In this document: positions 23,401 through 36,700 of the stretch, one piece after another
Numbering within the stretch: the first letter of the stretch is position 1
Layout of the letters: each line of letters opens with the position of its first letter
DNA from: Myxocyprinus asiaticus
Lineage: Eukaryota; Chordata; Actinopteri; Cypriniformes; Catostomidae
DNA: 64,000 bases
NCBI RefSeq assembly: GCF_019703515.2
Contig: NC_059374.1
Span: forward strand, 15,536,245 to 15,600,244
Direction: 5' to 3'
The notes under the pieces: generated by a model
The model's input: the letters and a program-made list of their open reading frames with translations, nothing else
Database searches by the model: none
What the model was told of the DNA's origin: nothing
Program-made: the position numbers and the translations under genes

Positions 23401-26400
23401 AAGCATTGTAAAAGTTCATATGTGATGCTGTTTCTGTGACAGCCCCAGAGATCCGACACTTTGTGTATAGGTCAGCATCCGAATTCACTCACTCATTTTG
23501 TTCACTCACTGCTGAGATATAGTGCACTAACTGCCATTCACAATATAGGAAATAGTGAACGAGTGAACGATTTTGGATACAGCCACTCTCTTTGCCAATA
23601 GATCACCTCGCGCCCCTTGCTGTGCACATGCAGAAATGCTGTCTGTTCACACCCCAATTGTCAATCACGCGAACAGCAGAGCAAAGGCATTTATTTACAC
23701 TTAACTTGGATGTTTACATGGATTTATAGTTAATCCGCCTGAAGTAGCTGTGATAGTTTCCAGTACCCCTGCGAGGGCACGTGGTAAATGCGTAAATACA
23801 GCTCATGACATGTGGGACGCGGGACAAAGTGCACTGATAGATTGCTGTACTGATTTAAAAATGTACACTTAAAAACTGATGTTATAAGAGCCCAGTTACA
23901 GAATCACCCTGAAAATGACCATCACTTTACATATAAAAGCCCGCGTTATCATTAGAGCCAAAACTTACCTCAGAGTGCTGCCTTAAGTTGATTTTAATCT
24001 TGAAATATCTGCTTGTCTTGGTGTTAAATGAAGGCAATGCATGACGAAACTATTATTTTTTCACTGTGCGGAGCAAAGTGTTTCACTTTGAAGAGTTCGA
24101 TGCTGCAGCAGTGATGACTTGAGTGACAGTCTGTGACAGCAATGTGCGCATCTGTGTGAACTTTCGCTGTCTCATTCAATAATCTCTCAATAAATTATGC
24201 ATTAATTAAAATTAAACTCAGTAATGTAACGACGGAAACGCCGTCCATTGTAAATAAGTAAAAGTAAAAAAATGTCATTACAAATTTACTTGAGTGAAAG
24301 TAAGAAGTACCCACTTTTAAACCTACTCTAAAAGTATTTTTTCCCCCAAAAAAGTTACTCAAGTAAATGTAACAGAGTAAATGTAGCGCATTACTACCCA
24401 CCTCTGATAATACTGTATGTATATACAGTGTGTGTGTGTGTATGTACAATGTAATAACATTGTAACAGTGACATATCTAGTGTGCTTTATACTGTACTTG
24501 TGCATAACTGCCTACAGTAGTTACCACTCCTGACTGAGGTGAATTAAACTAACACAACTACTTTTCACCATTTTTTATTTTTCTCAGCCAAACTTCGATT
24601 TGGAACCACAAATGCACTCCCTACAGTTCACTTAAGATCCCCAAATACCCTGTGAAGTCTACTCTGCAGGGCTCTATTGGAACAGAGAACTGTGAGGATG
24701 GGCACATTTGCCAGTAACATATGGCCAAACCACATGAGCAATAACATACAGCATTGGCCTAGACACCTGAATAAATCAATGTCAAGAGACGAAGAAACAT
24801 TTGACAAGACTTGACCAGTGAATAATGACCTGAAGGCAATTTGGTGGTCGAGTATGATGGACACAATGATTGGTTGAGGCAGACTTACCTGACAGGAGTC
24901 CCGGCCCCCGTTCATATCGCCGGCACACACCATATTTTTAGAGATAGCCCCATTGTATACTCGACTGCTGTTACAAAGACGTGAGTCTATGATATTCACT
25001 GTCACTCCCATGAGACTTGTAGAGGCATGGCCTGGTGGAGAAAAGAAACACTCACAGTCAGAGGTCCAGGTCAGCTTAAAAGCTTTAAATAATATACAGT
25101 GAGAACTATGGCATGGAGAAATGTCTATATTAAAATTAGTTTCTTAAAATGTATTGAATTCTGTTTGTTTGTTTTTTCACTATTATATTGTCCTGTTTAG
25201 GTATCTTAAATGAACTGGTATAGAATGTATCTGATTAAGAGAGCTTTGCTTTAGTTGTTTTGTTTGCTAAATGTTTTCTATTATACTTGCATTACATCTT
25301 GACATGTTTCATTGCTGTTGAATAAAAGTGAATCAGTGAAGTGAATGGTGACTAAGGCTGTCAGTTTTATTTGTCACAGAAGAAACAAAGTCATATGGGT
25401 TAAGAACAATATGATGGTGAGTAAACAAATTGTGAATTTTAATTTTGGGGTGAACTATCCCTTTAATTTCTCATATGTTGTGGTCTTTAAATACATAATA
25501 AACCATTTGGCTTTGGATATATATATATATATATATACAGTTGTGCTCAAAAGTTTGCATACCCTTGGAGAATGGGTAATATATGTACCATTTTTAAAGA
25601 AAACATGAGTGAGCAGGCAAAACACATTTCTTTTATTTCTTATGGGATTCATATTCAACTGTAGGTTATAACAGAATGGCACAATCATAAAACAAATCAT
25701 GGCAACAATGAAAAAAATTAAATGACCCCTGTTCAAAAGTCTGCATACCCTTAGTTCTTAATACGGTGTAATGCAAATTGTCTCCCAGTATTTTCTGATA
25801 CACCCACCCAAAACATCAGTGAGCCACCACCATGCCTCACAGTGGGGATGGTATTTTTTTCACTATAGGCCTTGTTGACCCCTCTCCAAACATAGCACTT
25901 ATGGTTGTGACCATAAAGCTCTATTTTGGTCTCGTCACACCAAATTGCAGTGTGCCAGAAGCTGTGAGGTGTGTCAAGATGTTGTCGGGCATATTGTAAC
26001 CAGGATTTTTTATGGCATTGGCGCAGTAAAGGCTTCTTTCTGGCAACTCGACCATGCAGCTAATTTTTGTTCAAGTATCGTCATATTGTGCTCCTTGAAA
26101 CAACCACAACATCTTTTTCCAGAGCAGCCTGTATTTCTCCATATCCCGAACAATTCTTCTGGCAGTTGTGGCTGAAATCTTTCTTGGTCTACCTGACCTT
26201 GGCTTGGTATCAAGAGATCCCCAAATTTTTCACTTCTTAATAAGTGATTGAACAGTACTGACTGGCATTTTCAAGGCTTTGGATATCTTTTTATATCCTT
26301 TTCAATCTTTATAAAGTTCCATTACCTTGTTACGCAGGTCTTTTGACAGTTCTTTTCTGCTCCCCATGGCTCAGTAACTAGCCTGCTCAGTGCATCCACG

Positions 26401-29400
26401 TGAGAGCTAACAAACTCATTGACTATTTAGACACAGGCACTAATTGCAATTTAAAAAGCCACAGGTGTGGGAAATTAAACTTTAATTGCCATTTAAACCT
26501 GTGTGTGTCACCTTGTGTGTCTGTAACAAGGCCAAACATTCAAGGGTATGTAAACTTTTGATCAGGGCCATTTGGGTGATTTTTGTTATCATTATGATTT
26601 AAAAAGGAGCCAAACAACTATGTGATGATAAATAGCTTCATATGATCACTATCCTTAAATAAAAGACAGTTTTTTTTGCATGATCAGACATATTTTCAAA
26701 ATCAATGCCAAAATTTCACAATTTCTGCCAGGGTATGCAAACTTTTGAGCACAACTGTATATATATATATATATATATATATGTCATTACTCTTTGCATC
26801 TTTCTTTTCATTCTTTCTTATCTCTCTGTACCTCCTCCTTCCTCTGTTGCCCCAAAGCCGGATGTCCAGCACTCTGATGCTTCAGAAAAGTTCTGGTCAA
26901 AGCCAGGAAGACAAACAGGCTGTACAGTATCTGTATGGAAATGTGAAATCATAAGTCTGGAAATCTTAATCTCAAGATAAGGTGTCAAAACTTCACACCT
27001 GAACAGAAATACAAAACAAATTTAACAACATACAGTATTAAATAATTTTTAAAAAGATAACACAAATTCAATTGCAAAAAAAAAAAAAACAAAAAAAAAG
27101 AATTCAAACTCAAATCTCATTCATGCTTGTGCATCAAACTGCACATGAAGGCACACTGCACCAGGCTGGTTATCAATGACACCAAACGACATTGATTCCT
27201 GCTTGTCTCCTACCAATCGCAACAAACTCACTGGAGAAGTCCACAGGTTTGTTGAGTTTCAGCAAGGTAATGTCATAGTCACTGCTGCGATCATTGTAAT
27301 TCTCATTCACTATAATTTTCTTCACAGGGTAAGCGGTCTGAAGTTCATTCTGGGAAATAGCTCCAACATACACACCCCAGCTTCCAGTATTCGTCTTTGC
27401 CCTGTAATCAAGACAAAATGAACTTAATGGTTACATCACAGATTTACATTTAAATTTTTTTCAACAAGGTTACAATGAGAAAAATAGAATTAAAACCCAC
27501 TGCAAACTCACAGTAGCCGTAATAAAAGCCTGATCTCATGAAAATGTAAAAAAAAAATTATATTACGTGGTTAATTACGTGTATCGTGGCAGTTCCGATG
27601 TGAAATGTCCTGTGTGTTGCACTAGAAGCGAGTTACATTTTCTCCCAAACAGATGAGGTTTGAAAGGTTAATCCTCTGTCATGTTTTAAATCAACAAAAC
27701 CTACATCCCTACTATAAACCTTAAACTTAAACCTAACCAAGAGTGTCATAAAAAGCAAATATGACATAAAAAAATCTTTGACTCCTTAGGCTTGTGTGTT
27801 GACTCACATACTCTTCAAGACTCGTACCCCGGTCTTTTATACTGCAAGTGCAATGCTCTATCAGTTGAGCTACTGCACAATTTGATTGCTCTTGAACTAG
27901 CTAGTAAATTTAGATGATTATGTAATGCAAAGGTTAAAATGTATCACCTTAAAAGTCATGCTCTATAGTAAAAGTTATTTGATGTCATAAGATAGCATTG
28001 TGTGAGGAACAAAAGGAACATGAACTGATAATCAGCAGCTTTACTCGTGATTAATGTAAAAGTAAAAAGTAAAAGTAGTTGTTGTAGCGCTTCTAGTGTT
28101 CATTTTACCAGGAAGTTATTGTGATACAGTATGTACAATGAGGCACTTAATGATTGAATACCAACCCTTGGAAGCAATGGGCAGCTGACACTACAAAGTC
28201 TGGAGAGATGAGTGATCCACCACAAACATGTCTTCCGTTCAAATGCAGGCTAACCTGCCAGGGCCACTGGCCAGACTTAGAAGCACTGCCCCCTATGATC
28301 CTGGAGGTAGTCTGCTGCTTGCCACAGTCTGAAAGAAAGAAACGGTTAACTTACTTTGTGCACTTCAGTACACTACACTTAAGGCTAGTTTATTCTTAAT
28401 GGGTGAACAGGCTTCTTTTAGTTCACCTAAAAATATGACCAATGCACTGATGTTTTTGTTCTGCTAAGGATTTCAAATGGTTACATTTCTCTTGTTTGCG
28501 CACGTCCTGAAATCCTTGACCCAGGAGAACTCAGCTAGTCGATGAGTGTTGATGATGGATAAAACTAATTATGGCTGTGGTTAGATGGTTCTTTAATGAT
28601 TATCCCCAAGAAGCAAAATTTAAAATGATGCCACATATTTTAAAGGGGTCATGTCATGAGGAATTAAATTTTCCTTGATATTTCGACATATAAGAGGTCT
28701 GTTAAAACATACTATACATTTCAGAACTCAAAACTTAATCCCCAAAGCATTTATTGAAACCAAGCTGCAAAAACGCCTCAATCTCTGCTTCCATGACTAC
28801 CCTACATCACTAGGGGTACATTAATTTGTAGGTTCTACAGGTTGTTTAGATCAGTGTTACTATCAGAATAATTAATTATTTTTAAGTTATTAATTAATTT
28901 AAATTAAATAATAGAATCTAACTCAAAGCCTCATACGAGGCACCAGTAAATGTAGTGCGCTACGTTAAGGAGCAGGTTTGGTTATTAGCAATAATTAATA
29001 ATTATCAAAGATAATCATCAATTATTAAAATCAATAGAACATTGATTTGAATCATTGTTAGCTCTTTTAATCCTTCATATCAACAATCAAAGATAACCAT
29101 CAAATTCAATAGAATATTAATTATTATCAAAGATAATAATTAATTATTAAAATAAATGGAACATTGATTAGAATTAACACTAGCTTATTGATCCTTCAAA
29201 TTCAACAATCATCAAAGATAATTATCAATTATCAAAATAAATAGAATATTAATAAAGATTAATATCGCCGGGGCACCACCCTGGAATCAGGGACTAATCA
29301 CCATACAGTATAATAGTCTCAATATTAGATTATTCTCTTAAGAAAAATCGACATTCAAAAGAAAACGATGAAGGCTTGAATCCGAGCACTGACATCCCCT

Positions 29401-30694
29401 GCCAGCATTTGACACAGGTGTATGCAAAACAAACCAAAACACTTCTCTTTGAAATATAACAAAGTTTATTTATGCAGTTGTTGGGCCTCATGTATTCAGA
29501 CAGAAAACAATGAGAGTCCAAAACAGACTAAAAATCCCATGAAGCTTTGCTCACTAAAGGATCGAACTCTCAACTCCTATTGGATGAGACACACAACAGA
29601 ACGTCCCTCAACCATGACATCATTGGGAGTAGAAATATCTCTGAGATGCTTCCGGGATTTGCTTCCAGCAACTTTGTTCGCCGTGCGTTGACACAGCTCA
29701 TCGCTGCTCTCAGGTGTAGCCTCGTGGCACAAGGAAGTAACGTCTGACTTGAAACTGTGGCCATACAATCTCCATCTCGCTGGACGAGTTGAGATTACTC
29801 TGTGTTCCACCAAAAACTCTAATGGATCCGAAGGTGACCGCTGAGCAATCCGCATCTTCATCCGTTTGCCTGCAGAAGTGAAGAGATAAAAGATTTCTCT
29901 TCCATCTTCAATCAAATCGATGTCGCTGATTTCTCCGCCAGCCCACCGAGAATCAGCAGCCTTACCGCCCGCCGACAGAGCGAGGAAATGGCCTCCCGTC
30001 ATCACCCGAGCCTTGAGGAACCGAGTCGGAGTTAAAGAACGGATGAACACACATTCTAGCTTCATCCTCATGCAGTTCAAGTAAGAGGTTTACGTCTGGG
30101 CAGAGACAGAATATTATAGTGTGTTATTCTTGTGTATCAAGGTTATTGCTTGTACAGTTTATGGACTGCCGAGTCCGCTCATTGTGGCTAATACTCAAGG
30201 TATTACTGTAATGTACTATTATCACGAATGGGATCTGCTGTGTTGTAGTCCAACCACATTGGACTGTTGTGCATTTCCGCCATCGCGGGTGAGACCGGCA
30301 CACTGAGTTTATCCATTAAAGAATCAAAGACTGCGGGACGGTTTACGAGCCATCCACTGTGTGGTATACTAACAGCTGCTTTCTCTCCCACGATCGCGAA
30401 ACCGGCTTTGGGGCCGTCACTTTATTCTCTCTCTCTCTCGAACTAACCACACACACACACACACACGCGACCCCTCACAAACATTCTCGTACACATTTTT
30501 GGCTAGTAGATAACTTCTTGATAAAGCTCAGCTTTGTCCCTAAGCTATCGTACAAGCGGATACACGCGGTAAACTGGTAGACGCCATTGACCGGTTTCTC
30601 TCCGCCCACATTCGCGGCCATATTTTCTGGCCGGAAATCTCGCGTGACGTACTCTCCACAAGAGTCACTTCCGCCATTTTGTGTGCGTCCCTCC

Positions 30695-30750
<56 letters not shown>

Positions 30751-33700
30751 TCATCATGTGTAATAGGATTATTTTGGTTTCCATATCTAATCATATCACT
30801 GTTTAGTTTGTAGTTGTAAGTCGGAAGTTTATTGTCTGCATTGTATTAATTATTAATTGATATTACTGCATAAATAAACTTTGTTATATTTCAAAGAGAA
30901 GTGTTATGGTTTGTTTTGCATACACCTGTGTCAAATGCTGGCAGGGGATGTCAGTGCTCGGATTCAAGCCTTCATTGTTTTTTTTGTTTTTTTAAATAGA
31001 TGAACGATAGAGAACAATCTAATATTGAGACTGTTATATTATCTGGTTATTAGTCCCTGAATCCAGGGTGGTGCCCCGGCGATATTAATCCTTATTAATA
31101 TTCTATTGATTTTTGATAATTGATAATTATCTTTGATGATTGTTGAATTTGAAGGATCAATAAGCTAGTGTTAATTTTAATCAATGTTTCATCGATGTTA
31201 ACAATTAACGATTATCTTTGATAATTGTTGATATAAAGGATTAAAAAAAGCTAACATTGATTCAAATCAATGTTCTATTGATTTTAATAATGAATAATTA
31301 ATATAATAATTTTTTAATATATAATAATAATTAATAATAATAATTAATTCTTTTTTTAAATATTTTTAATAATAATTTAATAATTATAATAATTAATAAT
31401 AATTATTATTATTATTTGATAATTATTAATTATTGCTAATAACAAACCCGCTCCTAAACGTAGTGCGCTACATTTAGTGGAGCCACATATGAGGTTTTAA
31501 TGAGTTAGAATCTATTATTTAATTTAATGATTAATTAATAACTAAAGAAATAATTACCAATTATTTCTGATAGTAACACTGATCTAAACAACCAGTAAAG
31601 CCCTACACAGTAATATCAATTAATAATCAATACAATGCAGTCAATAAACTTCCGACTTACAACTACAAACTAAACAGTGACATGATTAGATATGGTAACC
31701 AAAATAAGCCTATAACACATGAGAGGAAGGTAGGTGTGTGTGTGTGAGTGTGTGTGTGTGTAAGGTGTGACATGCACAAAATGGCAGACGTGACTCTCGT
31801 AGAGAGTACGTCACATGAGATTTCTGGCCAGAGAATATGGCCACGAATGTGGACGGAGAGAAACCGGTTAATGGCGTCTGCCCGTTTACCGCGTGTCTCC
31901 GCTTGTATGATAACTTAGGGACAAAGCTGAGCTTTATCACGAAGTTATCTACTAGCCAAAATTGTGTGCGAGAATGTTTGTGAGGGGTCGCGTGTGTGTG
32001 TGGTTAGTACGAGAGAGAGAGAGAAAATAAAGTGGGGGCACCAAGGCCGGTTTTGCGATCGTGGGAGAGAAAGCAGCTGTTAGTTTATCACTTAGAGACA
32101 CGGTGAACGGCTCGAAAACCGTCCCGCGGTCCTTGGGTCTTTAATGGATAAACTCAGTGTGCCGGTCTCACCCACGATGGTGGAATTACACAACAGTCCA
32201 ATGTGGTTGGACTACAACACAGCAGATCTCATTCTTGATAACAGTACATTACAGTAATACCTTGAGTATTATTAGCAGCAATGAGCGGACTCGGTGGTCC
32301 GTAAACTGTACAAGCAATAACCTTGATACACAAGAATAACACACTATAATATTCTATCTCTGCCCAAACCTCTTACTTGAATCTTATGAGGACACAGGTA
32401 GAATGTGTGTTCATCCGTTGTTTGATTCCGACTCGGTCCCTCGAGGCTCGGGTGATGACGGGAGGCCGTTTCCTCGCTCTGTCGGTGGGCGGTAAGGCTG
32501 CTGATCCTTGGCGGGCTGGCGGAGAAATCAGCGACGTCGACTTGATTGAAGAGGGAAGAGAAATCTTTTATCTCTTCACTTCTGCAGGCAAACGGATGAA
32601 GATGCGGATTGCTCGGTGGTCTCCTTCGGATCCGTTAGAGTGTTCCGTGGAACACAGAGTAATCTCAACTCGTCCAGCGAGATGGAGATTTTATGGCCAC
32701 AGTTTCAAGTCAGATGTTACTTCCTTGTGCCACGAGGCTACACCTGAGAGCAGCGATGAGCTGCGTCTACACATGGCAAGCAAAGTCACTGGAAGCAATG
32801 CCCGGAAGGATCTCAGAGTTATTTCTACTACCGATGACATCACGGTTGAGGGGCGTATTTAAGTTATATATATTTACAGTAGATGCAATGTGTTGGATGT
32901 GTGTTAAGTGTAACCCTTGAAATGCAGTTTTATATTGTCGTGGAGCTTGTTCATTTGCTTCAGATTGAGTTTTAAACACACTGAATTTGAGGGGCTGCAT
33001 GCTGTTAGCCAATCAGAACAGTGGGCGTTTACATTTAAATTTTAAGGAGGCACTTATGCCAACACCGAGCATTTGAATGAAAAAAACAAACAAAACAAGA
33101 ACATTACTAACATTATCTGTGGACGTCAGGGAAGATAAAACTATAAAAAAGAGCATTTCATGACCATTTTAAATGCAGGCTTTGTACAACTATGTTGTTT
33201 TAGTATAAATTAGGCTTTAGATTTCCATTTCCACAGTATGAACAGGAAAGTATCATTAACTGATTATCCACACATAACATCATTCATTAACAAATGGTGT
33301 ACGTTTAACAATGATTGAAGGTTTACTGTGACATGTTATTGGATGATACATTCCTATTAATTATTTATATATGACATGAATTGAATCAAATATGACTGGT
33401 GGTTTAATGAAAACAGGTTTATCATTATGACTCAAGCTCTTACCATTGCACTGAAGGGAGACTGCTTGCTCATTCGGACAGGTCGAACTAAACAACATAA
33501 ACATTACAGATAAGGGAATTGTTCTTGAAACTTGCAAGATAAAATTGCTATGCTCTTCTACAATCTGCTTTGCGGTTTTGGTATAGTTATTTGTCTTCTT
33601 ACCCAACATTGACCAGACCCTGAATAAGACTGTCTGTTCTAGGTTTTAAAGTAAGGGCTACAGAATCTGTGTTCTCCACTGGACTTAATGCATAGGACCT

Positions 33701-36700
33701 AAGGAAAGGAAGCACAGTTTCAACACAGGGAAGGCATCAGTTATGTGGAACAAGAATGGAACAAGATTCACATTATTCTTCCCAGTCATGGTTAAAATTT
33801 GTTCAGATGCATTAATGGTACTTCTACAGATATCATTTTAAACCAGCATGACTTTATATCGTTCGTGGAACACAAAATAAAATATTTTAAATAATGAAAA
33901 ACTTGGAATATAGAGAATGAGTCGTATGGACTACTTTTATGGTAGAGTATTTTTTTGCAACATGATCACACTGGAAATCGACATGTTGCTTCCGAAAGTT
34001 CATGTACCCTGAAATCAACCCTATATTGCTGAATTACTAAAAAGCGCCATCCCCCAACAGATAAAATACCATTAGTTCAGACATGGTCGCTTTTCCCTCT
34101 AGCGCTGCTGATAATGCATTGCGCGAGTACCCTCCAAGACACTGGCTTTGGTCCAATGGGAACCAGGAAGTAATATCCTTCACATAAACAATGTTGAGTG
34201 CAATTTGGAGGTTGCTTTTCACCCTAAAATAAATGTTTTACTCTGCTGATGGTTAGGTTTAGGGTTGGGTTTTGGGTTAGAGGGTAGGATTAATAAAATA
34301 TGCATTCCTGCTGACTGTATTACATCATTTACAGCTAAAATACATCTTGCTTTTGGCACTACTCTGTGGACAATTTACACAAAAACTGGAGCTCACAAGT
34401 GCCCATTTGTTCAACATCACTTCCAGGTTTAGGCCACTGGGGGGCGGTGATTTTAATTTCAGAAAGACCGATTTTAACAGCAGACATTTTGACCTATTTT
34501 TGCTGAATTCACAGTGAGATCAGTCTGATTTTTTTGTCCTTTTTTAAAGCTTCACAGCCCCTGATCACTGAAAAGTATTTCTGTAAAATATTTCTTTAAT
34601 ATTTCATTTTGTGTTTCACTGAAGAAAGAAAATTGTGTGGTTTTGCAACAACATATACTGTAAGTAAATGATGACAGAATTTTCTTTTTTTTTTTTTTTA
34701 ATCAACTTTGTCAAAGATAAGCGTGTTTACCTTCTAAATCCCAGTTGGGCACAGATCTGATCTGCATAACTGGTATCAGAGCCCTGATAACACACAGGCA
34801 GGAATCGCCCATCCTGAGCTGTTTTGACCTGCAAAACTCCACCATCACCAAACCTCACTGAGAACATGAATAGTGAAAGAGTAATTAGTGTAGTTTTAAA
34901 ACAACCTTTTTTTGCAACACAGTAAACACAGGGTTTGCTGTGTTAACTCATATCGCAGAGCAGTAAAGTGTTTTTTGCTAATATTGTCATCTAGTTTCCT
35001 TATCAAGACATGTCTTGTCTTTAAAGCCAACTCATTATCTTAAATGCTAAACCAATAATCTCTTTACCTCTTTTGAATTGCCAATGCAGCCTGAATAAAT
35101 ACATTTTATGACATGGCTCTCTGGAATACTTGATTTTGATTGGTTAATTGCAGTATTTTGCAATAAGATATTTTTGTATAATGACCACTAAATCGCATAA
35201 TTGACCATTCTCCCAGGTAACTATATACTGATACATAACTCCTACATAGCTGTGTTAGTTTCATGTCTTTTGTATCAATCCGCAGTCTTCTTCTTGCATA
35301 ATAAAATAAATAAAATAATAAACGTACATTTATATTTCATGTCTATTTATTTGTTGATTTGGTAAGTATCCGGTCATCACAGGTTTGTGTCAAGACCCTG
35401 ATCACATGTTTTTTGGGGGTTTATGGAATAATGTACAATCAGCTGGACATTATCGCATTATCGCATAAAGTTGATTTTGTGATAATAACCGGTGGCTGAC
35501 TGCTGATTATTATGCTTAAATCAAGGCTACATACCAAATACACAATTAAACGGACATAAAATAATGATCTGATATGAAAATATGTTATTATGTGAGAAGA
35601 AAGAGATCACAGGGTCTCTAGAAACAGCTGAATTCTTCCTCTGGTTTGCTTCGGAGTTCTGCTGTGTTTATCCCATCTGACTGCTCATTATCCCACTTTT
35701 TATAAGACTACTGGCCAAATAAATAAATACATGGACATGAAATATTGATTTAAGTGGAAATTATTTTATTTGCTTACTTGTAGAGATCGCAGAGTGATCT
35801 AAGAAGCAGGAAAGATGACTTATAAAACCCTAATGAATGGGGAAATATCACTTTATTCCATTATCCAGAAATCAGACTGCTGGATGGTTAGCGATTGACC
35901 AATCAGAATCAAGAATTCCAGAAAGCTGTGCAATAATTTGTAATAATGGCCAGCTGGCTGTGTACATTATCCATTACCTATTCTCTGTGTGTTAGAAGGT
36001 GGCCATGTGTTCATGCTCACCGCAATTTGTCTCGTCAGACTGTTGGCAGTCTTGGATGGCGTCACATGGTACTGAGAAGTTTGAACAGGTTTCAGGTACC
36101 TTCATGTCCCCACGATGCCCTTCTTCATGTTCATGTTCATTTTCATGTTCATTTTCATGTTCATTTCCATGTTCATGTTCATTTTCATGTTCATTTTCAT
36201 GTTCATTTCCATGTTCATGTTCATTTTCATGTTCATTTTCATGTTCATGTTCATTTTCATGTTCATTTCCATGTTCGTTATCATGTCCATTTGCTTGGTT
36301 GCAATCATTTCCCTTGCAATTACTTTCATTCTGGACTGAAATCACCTTGGGCCTAAAATGTACTACCCATGCAATCAGTAAAGAGAGAGAAAGGGAGGTG
36401 AGCATTTAGGGAAGCATTGATGGTGTGTCCTGTCATTACTGAGGTTGTGAATTCACAGATACACCCTCTTAAGTGGTTTCCTTACCTCCAAGCCAGATGG
36501 CCACTCCAAGGAGTACCAACAGCAAAAGCACACCTGCCAAACCACCATAAAACTTGGCACTCCGTCCGCAAGACTCCTGCTTCTTGCTACTGGCATGCGC
36601 TGATGGAGCAAGAACAAATTTCATAATAAATAATAATGATTAAAATAAAATACATTAATAAATGAAATACAAGAAATTATTTCCAATTTAATTAATATTT

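Larger units (their letters stand above)
29477..30866 (-). mobile_element. Internal region Y of inverted LTR-like pair (left)
   Basis: About 1.39 kb between the two X units. It is an inverted copy of 31608-32866, with all landmarks in mirrored order: the ORF, the CACA tract, the gcccacattcgcggcc segment and the ttccgacttac segment. It carries a minus-strand ORF (30080-29577). The outermost 130 bp (29477-29605) has no partner in the right copy. Confidence 0.65.
28640..33172. mobile_element. TTAA-flanked MITE split by LTR-like insertion
   Basis: The left end is TTAAAGGGGTCATGTCATGA. The right end, reverse-complemented, is TTAAAATGGTCATGAAATGC. TTAA occurs at both ends. The original MITE is now separated by about 4 kb (28827 to about 32866) occupied by the inverted LTR-like pair. 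Whole structure lies within the intron between exons 8 and 7. Confidence 0.5.

Noticed and set aside
27825..27885. tRNA gene
   Set aside because: A- and B-box-like motifs are present, but the acceptor stem and cloverleaf do not close. It is followed by a SINE body.
34245..34290. Telomere-like GGTTTAGGGTT repeats
   Set aside because: Only a few irregular units in the middle of a gene. This phrase is common in teleost interspersed repeats and is not a telomere.
36115..36409. Long plus-strand ORFs over the repeat array (MFMFIF-, CSFSCS- and HVHFHV-type)
   Set aside because: They are translations of the complement of the hexanucleotide repeat. The real exon is on the minus strand with matching splice phases.
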